Part shown: in pieces, positions 22,015 to 32,925 of the stretch | How positions within the stretch are numbered: position 1 is the first letter of the stretch | How the letters are laid out: every line of letters begins with the position of its first letter | Assembly: GCA_950097015.1 (NCBI GenBank) | Contig: CATNEN010000038.1 | Span: 22,878,001 to 22,942,000 of the forward strand | Length of the DNA: 64,000 bases | Direction of reading: 5' to 3' | Source: Macrostomum hystrix | Lineage: Eukaryota; Platyhelminthes; Macrostomidae | The notes under the pieces: generated by a model | What the model saw: only the letters and a program-made list of their open reading frames with translations | The model's database searches: none | What the model was told of the DNA's origin: nothing | Position numbers and translations under genes: made by a program

Positions 22015-22810
22015 AATATGATTCTAGCTACTATTCCTGGAATGATTCTAGCTACGATTCCTGACATGATTCTAGCTACTATTCCTGACATGATTCTAGC
22101 TACTATTCCTGACATGATTCTAGCTACTATTCCTGACATGATTCTAGCTACTATTCCTGACATGATTCTAGCTACGATTCCTGGAATGATTCTAGCTACG
22201 ATTCCTGACATGATTCTAGCTACGATTCCTGACATGATTCTAGCTACGATTCCTGACATGATTCTAGCTACGATTCCTGGAATGATTCTAGCTACGATTC
22301 CGGATATAATTCTAGCTACGATTCCTGACATGAGTCTAGCTACGATTCCGGATATGATTCTAGCTACGATTCCGGATATGATTCTAGCTACGATTCCTAA
22401 TATGATTCTAGCTGCGATTCCTGACATGAGTGTAGCTACGATTCCGGATATGATTCTAGCTACGATTCCTGGAATGATTCTAGCTATGATTCCTGGAATG
22501 ATTTTAGCTACGATTCCTGACATGAGTCTAGCTACGATTCTGGATATGATTCTAGCTACGATTCCTGGAATGATTCTAGCTACGATTCCTGGAATGATTC
22601 TAGCTACGATTCCTGGAATGATTCTAGCTACGATTCCTGGAATGATTCTAGCTACGATTCCTGGAATGATTCTAGCTACGATTCCTGACATGATTCTAGC
22701 TACGATTCCTGGAATGATTCTGGCTACGATTCCTGACATGATTCTAGCTACGATTCCTGGAATGATTCTAGCTACGATTCCGGACATGATTCTAGCTACG
22801 ATTTCTGGAT
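22015..22810. repeat. 24-bp minisatellite, reversed, ~33 copies
   Basis: Unit core GATTCTAGCTACGATTCCTG, the reverse complement of the family at 21366. Variants at the last positions (GGAATG, GACATG, GATATG) are interspersed. Confidence 0.95.
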
Positions 22811-23379
22811 TGATTGTAAGTACTCTGATTTTAAGTACTACTCCTTTACGCGATACCACCCGGATACTGCAATCGACAGTTAGATGTGCCTATCGCATTC
22901 CTATAGAAAAACTTAATTTACGCCTCAAGCAAGTTTTCCTACTAGCGACACATTCTCTCTAGCGAGCGGGCGAAATAGGCAGAACCGCACACATTTCAAA
23001 ATTGTACACTTAAATAATTCACGCTTTGAATCAGTTTTTTCTGAAAAATTTCCCCTTTCAATTCCGCGGGAAAACGTTGCAGTCTGCAACAGGAAAAATT
23101 GTTGCCTAAATTTACCCAAATACAAAGGCCTGTATGTATCGCGTTGTATCATTGCTTTTTTATAAAACTGTTTTCACATCCTTCAGTCAACTCAATTCAC
23201 TTTTACTTACGCCCGCCCTTCACGTGGGATTTTCTCATCTTTGATATTTTTCAAACTATTATGTTTTCGATTTTTACTTCTGTTTTTTGATGCATCACAA
23301 TCAGAATTGCCGACTTATTGCTCCGGCCTCTACTAACTTTGTTTCCTCTTTATATCTCCCAGCTCCATCCCCTTTCCCA
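22811..23379. other. Spacer, no gene seen
   Basis: AT-rich spacer; no gene or RNA recognised. Confidence 0.5.
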
Positions 23380-23925
23380 ACCTTCTCTCATCATCTCCCA
23401 TCTCCTCTCATCTCCAATCTCTAATCTTCAATGCCCAATCTCCCATCTCCAATCTCCAATCTCCAATCTCTTATCTCCCATCTCCCATCTCCAATCTCCC
23501 ATCTCCAATCTCTTATCTCCAATCTCCCATCCCCCATCTCCAATCTCCCATCTCTAATCTCCCATCTCCAATCTCTTATCTCCCATCTCTCATCTCTAAT
23601 CTCCCATCTCCAATCTCTTATCTCCAATCTCCCATCCCCCATCTCCAATCTCCCATCTCTAATCTCCCATCTCCAATCTCTTATCTCCCATCTCTCATCT
23701 CCAATCTCCCATCTCTAATCTCCCATCTCCAATCTCTTATCTACCATCTCCAATCTCCAATCTCCCATCTCTAATCTCTCATCTCCCATCTCCAATCTCC
23801 AATCTCCCATCCCCAATCTCTTATATCCCATCTTCAATCTCCAATCTCTAATCTCCTAACTCCCCTAATCTCCCATCTCTAATTTCCCATCTCAAATATC
23901 CCATTTCCCATCTCTAATCTCCCCT
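23380..23925. repeat. 7-bp pyrimidine-rich array
   Basis: Irregular tandem of CATCTCC, AATCTCC and related heptamers (TCTCATC, TTATCTC). Longer repeats of about 110 bp are visible within it, for example 23505-23610 against 23620-23725. Confidence 0.93.
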
Positions 23926-24690
23926 AAAGCAGCAAAAATTCAATTCTGCAATTAGTATTTCATTTTTAATGTTATCCAACTGCCAGCTAACCGTGAATCA
24001 GTAGTCAGCACGCAGGCAAAACGCATTCATCATCTTCTTGAAACATTTTCTTCAACTATGCAGATCCAAGGCCAACTTTTTGGCTTTCAGCAGCGCTATA
24101 AGATATAGACAACCTGCTAGCTATAACTAGCAGTTCTCCCTAGCTTGCTAACATGCACCTCTGCCCCTTATAGATCCCAGGAAAATCTGGCCTACAAATA
24201 TGCGAGTACTTTAGCTACTTGGACGCAGCAGCTTGTGAAATAGCATATTATAAATTAGGGAGTTTATTTGGGATATTCTGCACAGAGTAAGAGAGGCGCA
24301 ATTACGAGAGTAGGTATTTGGCTGTGGAATTCACTAAATTTGCTAAACCCAGCTAAACCAGTGCGGCAGATTTTTTTGTCGCTAAACAAGGGATTAAGAT
24401 GCCGATAAACCCATTCTTAATAGTCCGCCACATGAGGCAACTTATAAATTGCTGGGGGATAGAACATTTCTTTAGTACAAGTTCAAGCGCATAGTTGTTG
24501 AATTATCGTCTATTCTTCCCTTCTCCTGCAGGCATGGGAGGATCGTGCCGTGACAGGCTTCTGCTTGCTTCTGCTCCTGGTCGTGAATTTTTCCGGAAAA
24601 AAACTTTTCTATTTTACCTCTTTTCGCTTTTCTAGTGCCGCAACTTGTTGAGCAGTGTCATATACGGCTAGCCTTCTCTGCCGGGACTCG
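23926..24690. other. Spacer, no gene seen
   Basis: Unique sequence between two pyrimidine-rich arrays, with no recognisable coding or RNA feature. Confidence 0.5.
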
Positions 24691-25805
24691 CCTTGCTGTC
24701 TCTCTCCCGTTCTCCCCTGTCTCTCTCCCGTTCTCCCCTGTCTCTCTCCCGTTCTCCCCTGTCTCTCTCCCGTTCTCCCCTGTCTCTCTCCCGTTCTCCC
24801 CTGTCTCTCTCCCGTTCTCCCCTGTCTCTCTCCCGTTCTCCCCTGTCTCTCTCCCCGTTCTCCCCGTCTCTCTCCCGTTCTCCCCTGTCTCTCTCCCGTT
24901 CTCCCCTGTCTCTCTCCCGTTCTCCCCTGTCTCTCTCCCGTTCTCCCCTGTCTCTCTCCCGTTCTCCCAGTCTCTCTCCCCGTTCTCCCCGTCTCTCTCC
25001 CGTTCTCCCCGTCTCTCTCCCGTTCTCCCCGTCTCTCTCCCGTTCTCCCCTGTCTCTCTCCCGTTCTCCCCTGTCTCTCTCCCGTTCTCCCCTGTCTCTC
25101 TCCCGTTCTCCCCTGTCTCTCTCCCGTTCTCCCCTGTCTCTCTCCCGTTCTCCCAGTCTCTCTCCCCGTTCTCCCCGTCTCTCTCCCGTTCTCCCCGTCT
25201 CTCTCCCGTTCTCCCCGTCTCTCTCCCGTTCTCCCCTGTCTCTCTCCCGTTCTCAACCGTCTCTCTCCCGTTCTCAACCGTCTCTCTCCCGTTCTCAACC
25301 GTCTCTCTCCCGTTCTCCCCGTCTCTCTCCCGTTCTCCCCTGTCTCTCTCCCGTTCTCCCCTGTCTCTCTCCCGTTCTCCCCTGTCTCTCTCCCGTTCTC
25401 ACCTGTCTCTCTCCCGTTCTCACCTGTCTCTCTCCCCGTTCTCCCTGTCTCTCTCCCCGTTCTCCCAGTCTCTCTCCCCGTTCTCCCCGTCTCTCTCCCG
25501 TTCTCCCCGTCTCTCTCCCGTTCTCCCCGTCTCTCTCCCGTTCTCCCCTGTCTCTCTCCCGTTCTCCCCTGTCTCTCTCCCGTTCTCAACCGTCTCTCTC
25601 CCGTTCTCCCCGTCTCTCTCCCGTTCTCCCCTGTCTCTCTCCCGTTCTCACCTGTCTCTCTCCCCGTTCTCCCCGTCTCTCTCCCCGTTCTCCCCGTCTC
25701 TCTCCCGTTCTCCCCTGTCTCTCTCCCGTTCTCCACCGTCTCTCTCCCGTTCTCCCCGTCTCACTCCTGTTCTCCCCGTCTCTCTCCCGTTCTCCCCTGT
25801 CTCTC
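24691..25805. repeat. 19-20-bp polypyrimidine minisatellite
   Basis: Units such as CCGTTCTCCCCTGTCTCTCT, almost all C and T on the plus strand. Multi-unit blocks recur: the stretch containing CCCAGTCTCTCTCCCCG is seen near 24966, 25150 and 25465. Long open frames on both strands are by-products. Confidence 0.96.
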
Positions 25806-26490
25806 CCCTATTCTCCCCCTGACTCTCCTCCATTCTCCCCCTGACTCTCCCCCATTCTCCCCTGGCTCTCTCCTCCATTTTCCCCCAGTCTCTCCCCATT
25901 CTCCACCTTACTCCCCCCCATTCTCCCCTGGCTCTCTCCTCCATTCTCCCCTGGCTCTCTCCTCCATTCTCCCCCTGGCTCTCTCCTCCATTCTCCCCCT
26001 GGCTCTCTCCCCCATTCTCCCCCTGGCTCTCTCCTCCATTCTCCCCTGGCTCTCTCCCCCATTCTCCCCCAGGCTCTCTCACCCATTCTCCCCCTGGCTC
26101 TCTCCCCCATTCTTCCCATGGCTCTCTCCCCCATTCTCCCCCTGGCTCTCTCCCCCATTCTCCCCCTGGCTCTCTCCCCCATTCTTCCCATGGCTCTCTC
26201 CCCCATTCTCCTCCTGGCTCTCTCCCTAATTCTTCCCATGGCTCTCTCCCCCATTCTTCCCATGGCTCTCTCCCCCATTCTTCCCATGGCTCTCTCCCCC
26301 ATTCTTCCCATGGCTCTCTCCCCCATTCTTTCCATGGCTCTCTCCCCCATTCTCCCCCTGGCTCTCTCCCCCATTCTCCCCCTGGCTCTCTCCCCCATTC
26401 TCCCCCTGGCTCTCTCCCCCATTCTCCCCCTGGCTCTCTCCCCCATTCTCCCCCTGGCTCTCTCCCCCATTCTCTCCCTGACTCTCTCCA
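25806..26490. repeat. ~24-bp polypyrimidine minisatellite
   Basis: Units with CCATTCTCCCCCTGGCTCTC, or with TTCCCATGG in a later block (26105-26340). It adjoins the previous array, so pyrimidine-rich DNA extends 1.8 kb. Confidence 0.95.
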
Positions 26491-26967
26491 ATCATTCGAT
26501 AGCAACCAGTTAGTTTCGGAGACGCGATTAAAACGAGATTATCAGCTCATTTTGCAGAGCCGAAAACAATTAGTTTTTTTCAGTTTTTCATGGGGTCTCT
26601 CTCTCCGTATTTCTCTGTTTACCATTGTCTCATGGCAGTCGGTGTATTCACTGTTCATTGCAGTGAATAGCTTGGCTAGATGCAAACAATGTGCAGAGCT
26701 AACAATGCGTTACCTATGCAATTAATATACTCGTACTATGGATTGTTTATATTCATTTTGGTGCAATATTTCGCCATGCTAAGCCATATATATAATTCAA
26801 TTAAAGTTTGTATAATATAATCTGTTTTATTTGTTGTGAGCAATAATGCATTTAAATAATAGTGCAATTATTTAATATAATACCGCTGGGAGAAAACGAG
26901 ATGAGAACACACAGATTCAACGTTTTCCATGCGGCTTTTGTAAATAAATATGTTTCAATTAACAGTA
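26491..26967. other. Spacer, no gene seen
   Basis: AT-rich spacer before the fold-back element. Confidence 0.5.
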
Positions 26968-27940
26968 GGACTACGAAGGGGGAGGGGAATTTCCCCCCCC
27001 TGACAATTATTTTTGCTGCCCCCGAACGGAACAATGTAAGCACACGAAACTCAAGAACACGGGTCAACTCTTTGTTGCGCAACTTCTGAAACAAGAAACA
27101 AGTCGCCAGCTCTTCAGACCGTCGAGATATTCATGTTTTCTGGCCGAAGGTCCGATTTTTTCAATCAAAGAGCTAGTGTATTTCATACACCCCTATACAC
27201 GAATTTGCACTGCGCCCTCAGTGCGGCCTTGCCAGGCCTTCAAAATTGATCAACATGTCACCCGAATGTGCTTGTATCATCTCCGACTTCGGCGGTCACC
27301 GACCTTTATCTAGACGGAGCTGCTGGACCTTCAACAAGTGGAACCAGCCGACTATGGAGTCCCTAAGGCGAATTTCTCTATACTTTCGCTGATCAAGCCT
27401 CGACATTGGGCAACACTCAACTACTTTACATGCTCCTCTAGTCCGTCAACCAATCAGTCACCACCCCGACGCCGTCAGCACCGTCGGCAGGGTGCCTCCA
27501 GCTGGCAATGGAGTCCTTAAAGCGATTTTTTCTACTATTATAAAGCCTCGATATTGGCCTATACTCAACTATTACTTGTTTAAGGTCCAGCTGCTCCGTC
27601 TAGATAAAGATCGGTGACCGCCGAAGTCGGAGATGATGCAAGCACATTCGGGTGACATGTTGATCAATTTTGAAGGCCTGGCAAGGCCGTACTAAGGCGC
27701 AGTGCAAATTCGTGTATAGGGGTGTATGAAATACACTAGCTCTTATGGGAAAAATCGGACCTTCGGCCAGAAACATTGAATATCTCGACGGTCTGAAGAG
27801 CTGGCGACTTGTTTCTTGTTTCAGAAGATGCGCAACAAAAAGTTGGCCCATGTTCTTGAGTTTCGTGTGCTTACATTGTTCCGTTCGGGGGCAGCAAAAA
27901 TAATTGTCAGGGGGGGAATTCCCCCCCCCCTTGGTAGTTC
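26968..27940. mobile_element. Fold-back element with ~360-bp inverted arms
   Basis: Left arm 26968-27330 and right arm 27583-27940 are imperfect reverse complements (both hold TGACAATTATTTTTGCTGCC or its complement next to an outer run of C or G). A 250-bp centre contains two related direct copies (ATGGAGTCC...CACTCAACTA, 27353 and 27506). There is no transposase. It resembles a fold-back or MITE-type DNA element. Related relics lie at 52965-53165, 55495-55630 and 55915-56060. Confidence 0.8.
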
Positions 27941-28795
27941 TTCTGGTAATTCAAGCAAAAATGTTCTAGACTTTTTGCTTTGCTTGACCAAATTGAAGCG
28001 AATATTTTTATTTTCGCAAACAGTACACTATTTATAATCCATAGGACGCACAGAAAAAAACTTTTTAATAACAAGCATTATACTAAGTGTAAAATAAGAT
28101 AGCTTTAAGTTTCTGTTATTGAATAATAGGTGAACAACAGCAAGGCATAGAAATCGTTAATGTTTTATATAATAACGTAAATCAGGGTGAATATTTTTCT
28201 CTGATTTTAACACGTTTTTTTATGATCGAAAAAAACTTTAAATTTTAATATTTTGTTTAACTGCAGATTGTCTAGTGACAAATACTAACTATGCGTTTTA
28301 AAAAAATAGCGATTAAAATTAAAACAAACACAAACAGAGAGTATCATTTATTGGGTCGATAATTAGAGCGTAAAATTATATTAAATTAATTTTTTTTTTG
28401 ATAGCTTTAAAGTCGGTCTTACGTGCTCGTGCGTTAGTGTTCTAATAATAGCAACAGCTCAATGCATAAGCTTCGTTCCTTTTCTAATATTCTACTTCAA
28501 GTAGTTGAGAAATTGATTGTTAAACAGTTTGATTCTAGGTGCTATTATACTTTGTTGACGGGGTGAACACTATGAAATGATTTGGTGAGGTGAGTAAGGA
28601 GAGAATAAGAGTGCAGCGTATATGATTGCGTTTTTGAGGGTGAAGCTAGTGAGATAGTAGAACGATAAACAATTCATTTTTTATGTGTTTTTCTCTAATG
28701 CCCTTCAGCCAAAATAGGCAAATAGAAACTAAATATCATCATCAGATCTTCAATGTTCTTCTGTGGTATTTCTCAGTCAAAGTCTGTTCTTTTCG
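27941..28795. other. Spacer 3' of the 7TM receptor gene
   Basis: AT-rich DNA; the part next to 28796 is presumably the 3' UTR of the minus-strand receptor gene. No other gene seen. Confidence 0.5.
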
Positions 28796-30364
28796 TCACA
28801 CCGCAGTCTCGATGTCCATGTCACCTCTGACGGCGGCAGCGGCGGCTGCCAGCGGGGCAGCAGCTTGCGCGTCCGGACTGTTGACATTCTCGTCTTCATC
28901 CGCGTCGGCTGTTGTCTTTGTCGAAAATCTGGTGCGCTCGGTGTTGTTGGTAGCGACTTCGTCCTCACCACCCGGCTTCGATCGACGTTTCGGCTTGTTG
29001 CAGCGACCTCCTGTCAGGCTCGTGCAGCTGCGAAGGCACAGGGCCTTCTTAAAGTACTGATCGTTAAAGAAGTAGACGAACACGTTCACAGTCGAGTCAG
29101 TCAGTGACAGGATGTAGGTCACCTGGTTTGTGGGAACCAGTTTTTCTTGTTAAAAAGCAATTTTCTTGTTGTTAGCCCTTAGTTATATAGAACAACTATT
29201 TATTTAATGTGTCCTGAAGGGTCCCAACAATGACTTTTCCCAAACCAGACGTTTCCCAATCTAAATTTTATCAAACTTAAAGTTTCCCAACCCTGAAGTT
29301 TCTCAGCCCTGAAGTTTCTCAAACCTGAAGTTTCCCAAACCTGAAGTTTCCCAGCCCTGAAGTTTCCCAAACCTGAAGTTTCCCAGCCCTGAAGTGCATA
29401 CCTGATAGATGTTCAGTAGAGTCTTCTGCGACACCGAGCTCAACTGTTTATTAAACAGAGTTGACGCCAGAAACACGAACGCCCTCGGTGACTCGAGCAG
29501 AGTGAAGGCCAGCGAGAAAATGAACACCATCCGGGTGATGCGCTTGTTCCTCTCCGAGCTGTCCACCAGGCTGTTGGTGCGCAGCGAATAGACGAGCAGC
29601 ACGGAGGAGGTCACAATGCAGGTCCATGGTATCATCTGGCTCAGTGTGGTCCACACCATGTTCACCGTTCGTCTCTTGGCCTCCTGATCTTTAGTGACGT
29701 GAACAATGAGAGTGCCCGGATGCTTCCAATGGCTGATGTTGCAGACGTGAAAGTCCAAATTGAACACATTGCCAGCGTGGTTGACGCTGCTCCGAATCAA
29801 GCTGAGAATGATGACAACTAGCAGTTGACAGCCGAACAGTAGACTAATCCGCTTCACGCTGTAGATCTGGCTGACGTTGACGCTAGTCCGTCTGGTAGCA
29901 ACGTACCAGCGCAGTAGGGCGGTGATGGCCACCCAGCTGTTTCTAGCAAACTGTGACACCACGCATAGGTAGGCTGACAGCACTACCAGGCTATAATACA
30001 GGCTTACCAATGCCGCATTCTCAGTTGGCAGGTAGATTGAAAATCTAAAATATGTCGCATTATCGTCATCGTCAATGCCAGTCCAGGATAGATTTAGCAC
30101 CTGTCTGGAGTTTAAAATATTGGCATAGGTGACACCGCTAGCCAGACAAAATGTCACCTCGCACGCCGATAGAAACACCAGAAAGATGTGGAAACTATTC
30201 CTATTACTTGGCTTGCTTAGTACGCGCAGGAATACCGTCAGTGATAGAATGTTTAGCAGCAGACCGACGGAAGCAGCCAAGATTGTCAAAGACTCCTTCA
30301 TCGGTGTCGGAGTCTGGGAAAAGTACAGACTCTCCCGGACTCCGGTGCAATGGCCTTGAAGCAT
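28796..30364 (-). CDS. Divergent rhodopsin-like 7TM receptor
   Basis: Two exons, 30364-29402 and 29122-28796, joined in phase 0 (donor CAG|GTATGC, acceptor AACCAG|GTG), give 429 residues. Hydrophobic segments: TM1 about 26-49 with Asn in LLNIL; TM2 58-82; TM3 about 117-155; TM4 172-192; TM5 237-260; TM6 277-302; TM7 just after the splice junction, with NVFVYF where class A receptors have NPxxY. N-glycosylation sites at residues 91, 102 and 209 fall in predicted outer loops. The place of the DRY motif is taken by LRW and TM2 lacks the usual Asp (LSACE). The tail is Arg/Lys-rich, then Ala-rich. The ligand cannot be told; peptide or lineage-specific chemosensory receptors are the likeliest relatives. 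An in-frame ATG at codon 22 is an alternative start. Confidence 0.75.
29270..29398. repeat. ~16-bp repeat in the receptor intron
   Basis: Seven or so units of CCTGAAGTTTCCCAAA or CCCTGAAGTTTCCCAG directly next to the splice donor of the only intron. The donor reads into the array after four bases. Confidence 0.9.
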
Positions 30365-30764
30365 GTTCTAGACAAAGTCTGCTTTAAAAAGAGCAGGAAA
30401 TTAACACTAGACTTAAAATGGTGCGTGTTGATCAGCAGTTGAAAACTTCCGAGAGAACTGTGACATGTTCTGGCAAATAATGTCACAGGCAGGCAATTTT
30501 ATTTGACCGACAACCCTCCTTTTGCTCCGTAACAAACCCCAATGGCGGATGAGAAACTGAGGGAAAAAACTGCCGAGAAATTGTCTGGGATTGGTTGCCG
30601 AAATTCCTAACTATTGCAGCCTATGATTTGCCCGCCTGTCTGCCTTTCTATTTGTTGAAGCTGCTAGAGTCCATACTAAATCATTCCGTTACCGATGCAG
30701 CCATTTGACTGCTTCGCGACTGTTAAGTAGGGCTTTGGTTGCATGTTGAAGACCTGCTTGATTG
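30365..30764. other. Upstream region of the receptor gene
   Basis: Probable 5' flank of the minus-strand receptor. No TATA box or other exon is clear. Confidence 0.4.
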
Positions 30765-32066
30765 ACAGTTTTAGTGTGGGAAGAGCAGTGCAAGTGTGGG
30801 ATAGACAGTTGAGGTGTGGGATAGACAGTTGGAGTGTGGGATAGACAGTTGGGGTGTGGGATAGACAGTTGGAGTGTGGGATAGACAGTTGGAGTGTGGG
30901 ATAGACAGTTAAGGTGTGGGATAGACAGTTGGGGTGTGGGATAGACAGTTGGGGTGTGGGATAGACAGTTGAGGTGTGGGATAGACAGTTGGAGTGTGGG
31001 ATAGACAGTTGGGGTGTGGGATAGACAGTTGGGGTGTGGGATAGACAGTTGGGGTGTGGGATAGACAGTAAGAGGTGTGGGATAGACAGTTGGGGTGTGA
31101 GATAGACAGTAGAGGTGTGGGATAGACAGTTGGGGTGTGGGATAGACAGTAAGAGGTGTGGGATAGACAGTTGGGGTGTGGGATAGACAGTAGAGGTGTG
31201 GGATAGACAGTTAAGGTGTGGGATAGACAGTTAAGGTGTGGGATAGACAGTTGGGGTGTGGGATAGACAGTAGAGGTGTGGGATAGACAGTTAAGGTGTG
31301 GGATAGACAGTAGAGGTGTGGGATAGACAGTAGAGGTGTGGGATAGACAGTAGAGGTGTGGGATAGACAGTTGGGGTGTGGGATAGACAGTTGGGGTGTG
31401 GGATAGACAGTAGAGGTGTGGGATAGACAGTAGAGGTGTGGGATAGACAGTTGGGGTGTGGGATAGACAGTTGGGGTGTGGGATAGACAGTAAGAGGTGT
31501 GGGATAGACAGTAGAGGTGTGGAATAGACAGTTGGGGTGTGGGATAGACAGTTGGGGTGTGGGATAGACAGTAGAGGTGTGGAATAGACAGTTGGGGTGT
31601 GGGATAGACAGTTGGGGTGTGGGATAGACAGTTGGGGTGTGGGATAGACAGTTGGGGTGTGGGATAGACAGTTGGGGTGTGGAATAGACAGTTGGGGTGT
31701 GGGATAGACAGTTGGGGTGTGGGATAGACAGTTGGGGTGTGGGATAGACAGTAGAGGTGTGGGATAGACAGTTGGGGTGTGGGATAGACAGTAGAGGTGT
31801 GGGATAGACAGTTGGGGTGTGGGATAGACAGTAGAGGTGTGGGATAGACAGTTGGGGTGTGGGATAGACAGTTAGGGTGTGGGATAGACAGTTAAGGTGT
31901 GGGATAGACAGTTAAGGTGTGGGATAGACAGTTGGGGTGTGGGATAGACAGTAGAGGTGTGGGATAGACAGTTAGGGTGTGGGATAGACAGTTAGGGTGT
32001 GGGATAGACAGTTGGGGTGTGGGATAGACAGCAGAGGTGTGGGATAGAAAATGTTGGTGTGGGATA
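30765..32066. repeat. 20-bp minisatellite, ~63 copies
   Basis: Unit GGGATAGACAGTTGGGGTGT with variants AGTAGAGG, AGTTAAGG and AGTAAGAGG (one base longer) in a mixed order. Confidence 0.97.
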
Positions 32067-32424
32067 GACGTACAATATCACAGATTTCAATACATACTAT
32101 TCCCGAAAAAACCAAAAGTACATACATTGGCAACATAAGGAAAATTATCTGTAATGATTGCATTGGTGTAAAAACAAAAATTTCTCTTGATTTTTTGCTG
32201 CACTTAATTGTCTCATCTGTTGGGGAAACTGAAAACGGAAGGCCGGGCCCGGAAAGTGGCGAAAGAAATTTCAGGATTCAGGAAACGCTATGCACACCTG
32301 GTAGAATTAAAGGTGTGAAACAGGTCAAGCTTGCTTCCAGCCTTGCTTTTAATCGTTAGATTCTCAGAGGCAAACCATTTTCATTTCAAATTTGCTGAAT
32401 CTTGCGCATGGGGCCTGTTTATAG
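32067..32424. other. Spacer, no gene seen
   Basis: Unique sequence between two arrays, with a 102-codon open frame of no recognisable family. Confidence 0.45.
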
Positions 32425-32925
32425 GTAAAAGAGAATTTTGTGACCTTGGGGGGAATTCCTAAACTAAAATTAGGGAATCCGGAGACCTTGGGGAATTCCT
32501 AAAATAGGGAATCCAGAGACCTTGGGGAATTCCTATAATATGGAATCCGGAGACCTTGGGAAATCCTAAAAAAGGGAATCTGGAGACTTTAGGGAATTCC
32601 TAAAATATGGAATCTGGAGACCTTGGGTAATCCAAAAATAGGGAATCCGGAGACTTTAGGGAATTCCTAAAATAGGGAATCTGGAGACCTTGGGGAATTC
32701 CAAAAATACAAATAGGGAATCCGGAGGCCTTGGGGAATCCCGAAAATACAAGTTGGGAATCCGGAGACTTTAGGGAATTCCAGAAATACAAATTGGGAAT
32801 CCGGAGACCTTGTGAAATTCCTAAAATAGTGAATCTGGAGACCTTTGGGAATTCCAGAAATACAAATAGGGAATCCGAAGACCTTGGGGAATTCCAGAAA
32901 TACAAATAGGGAATCCGATGACCTT
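32425..32925. repeat. ~32-bp irregular repeat
   Basis: About 15 units with GGGAATCCGGAGACCTTGGG, AATTCC and AAAATA; lengths vary between roughly 29 and 36 bp. Confidence 0.93.

Noticed and set aside
24609-26513. Very long open frames on both strands (up to 524 codons)
   Set aside because: They are translations of pyrimidine-rich tandem repeats with no start context, splice signals or domain.
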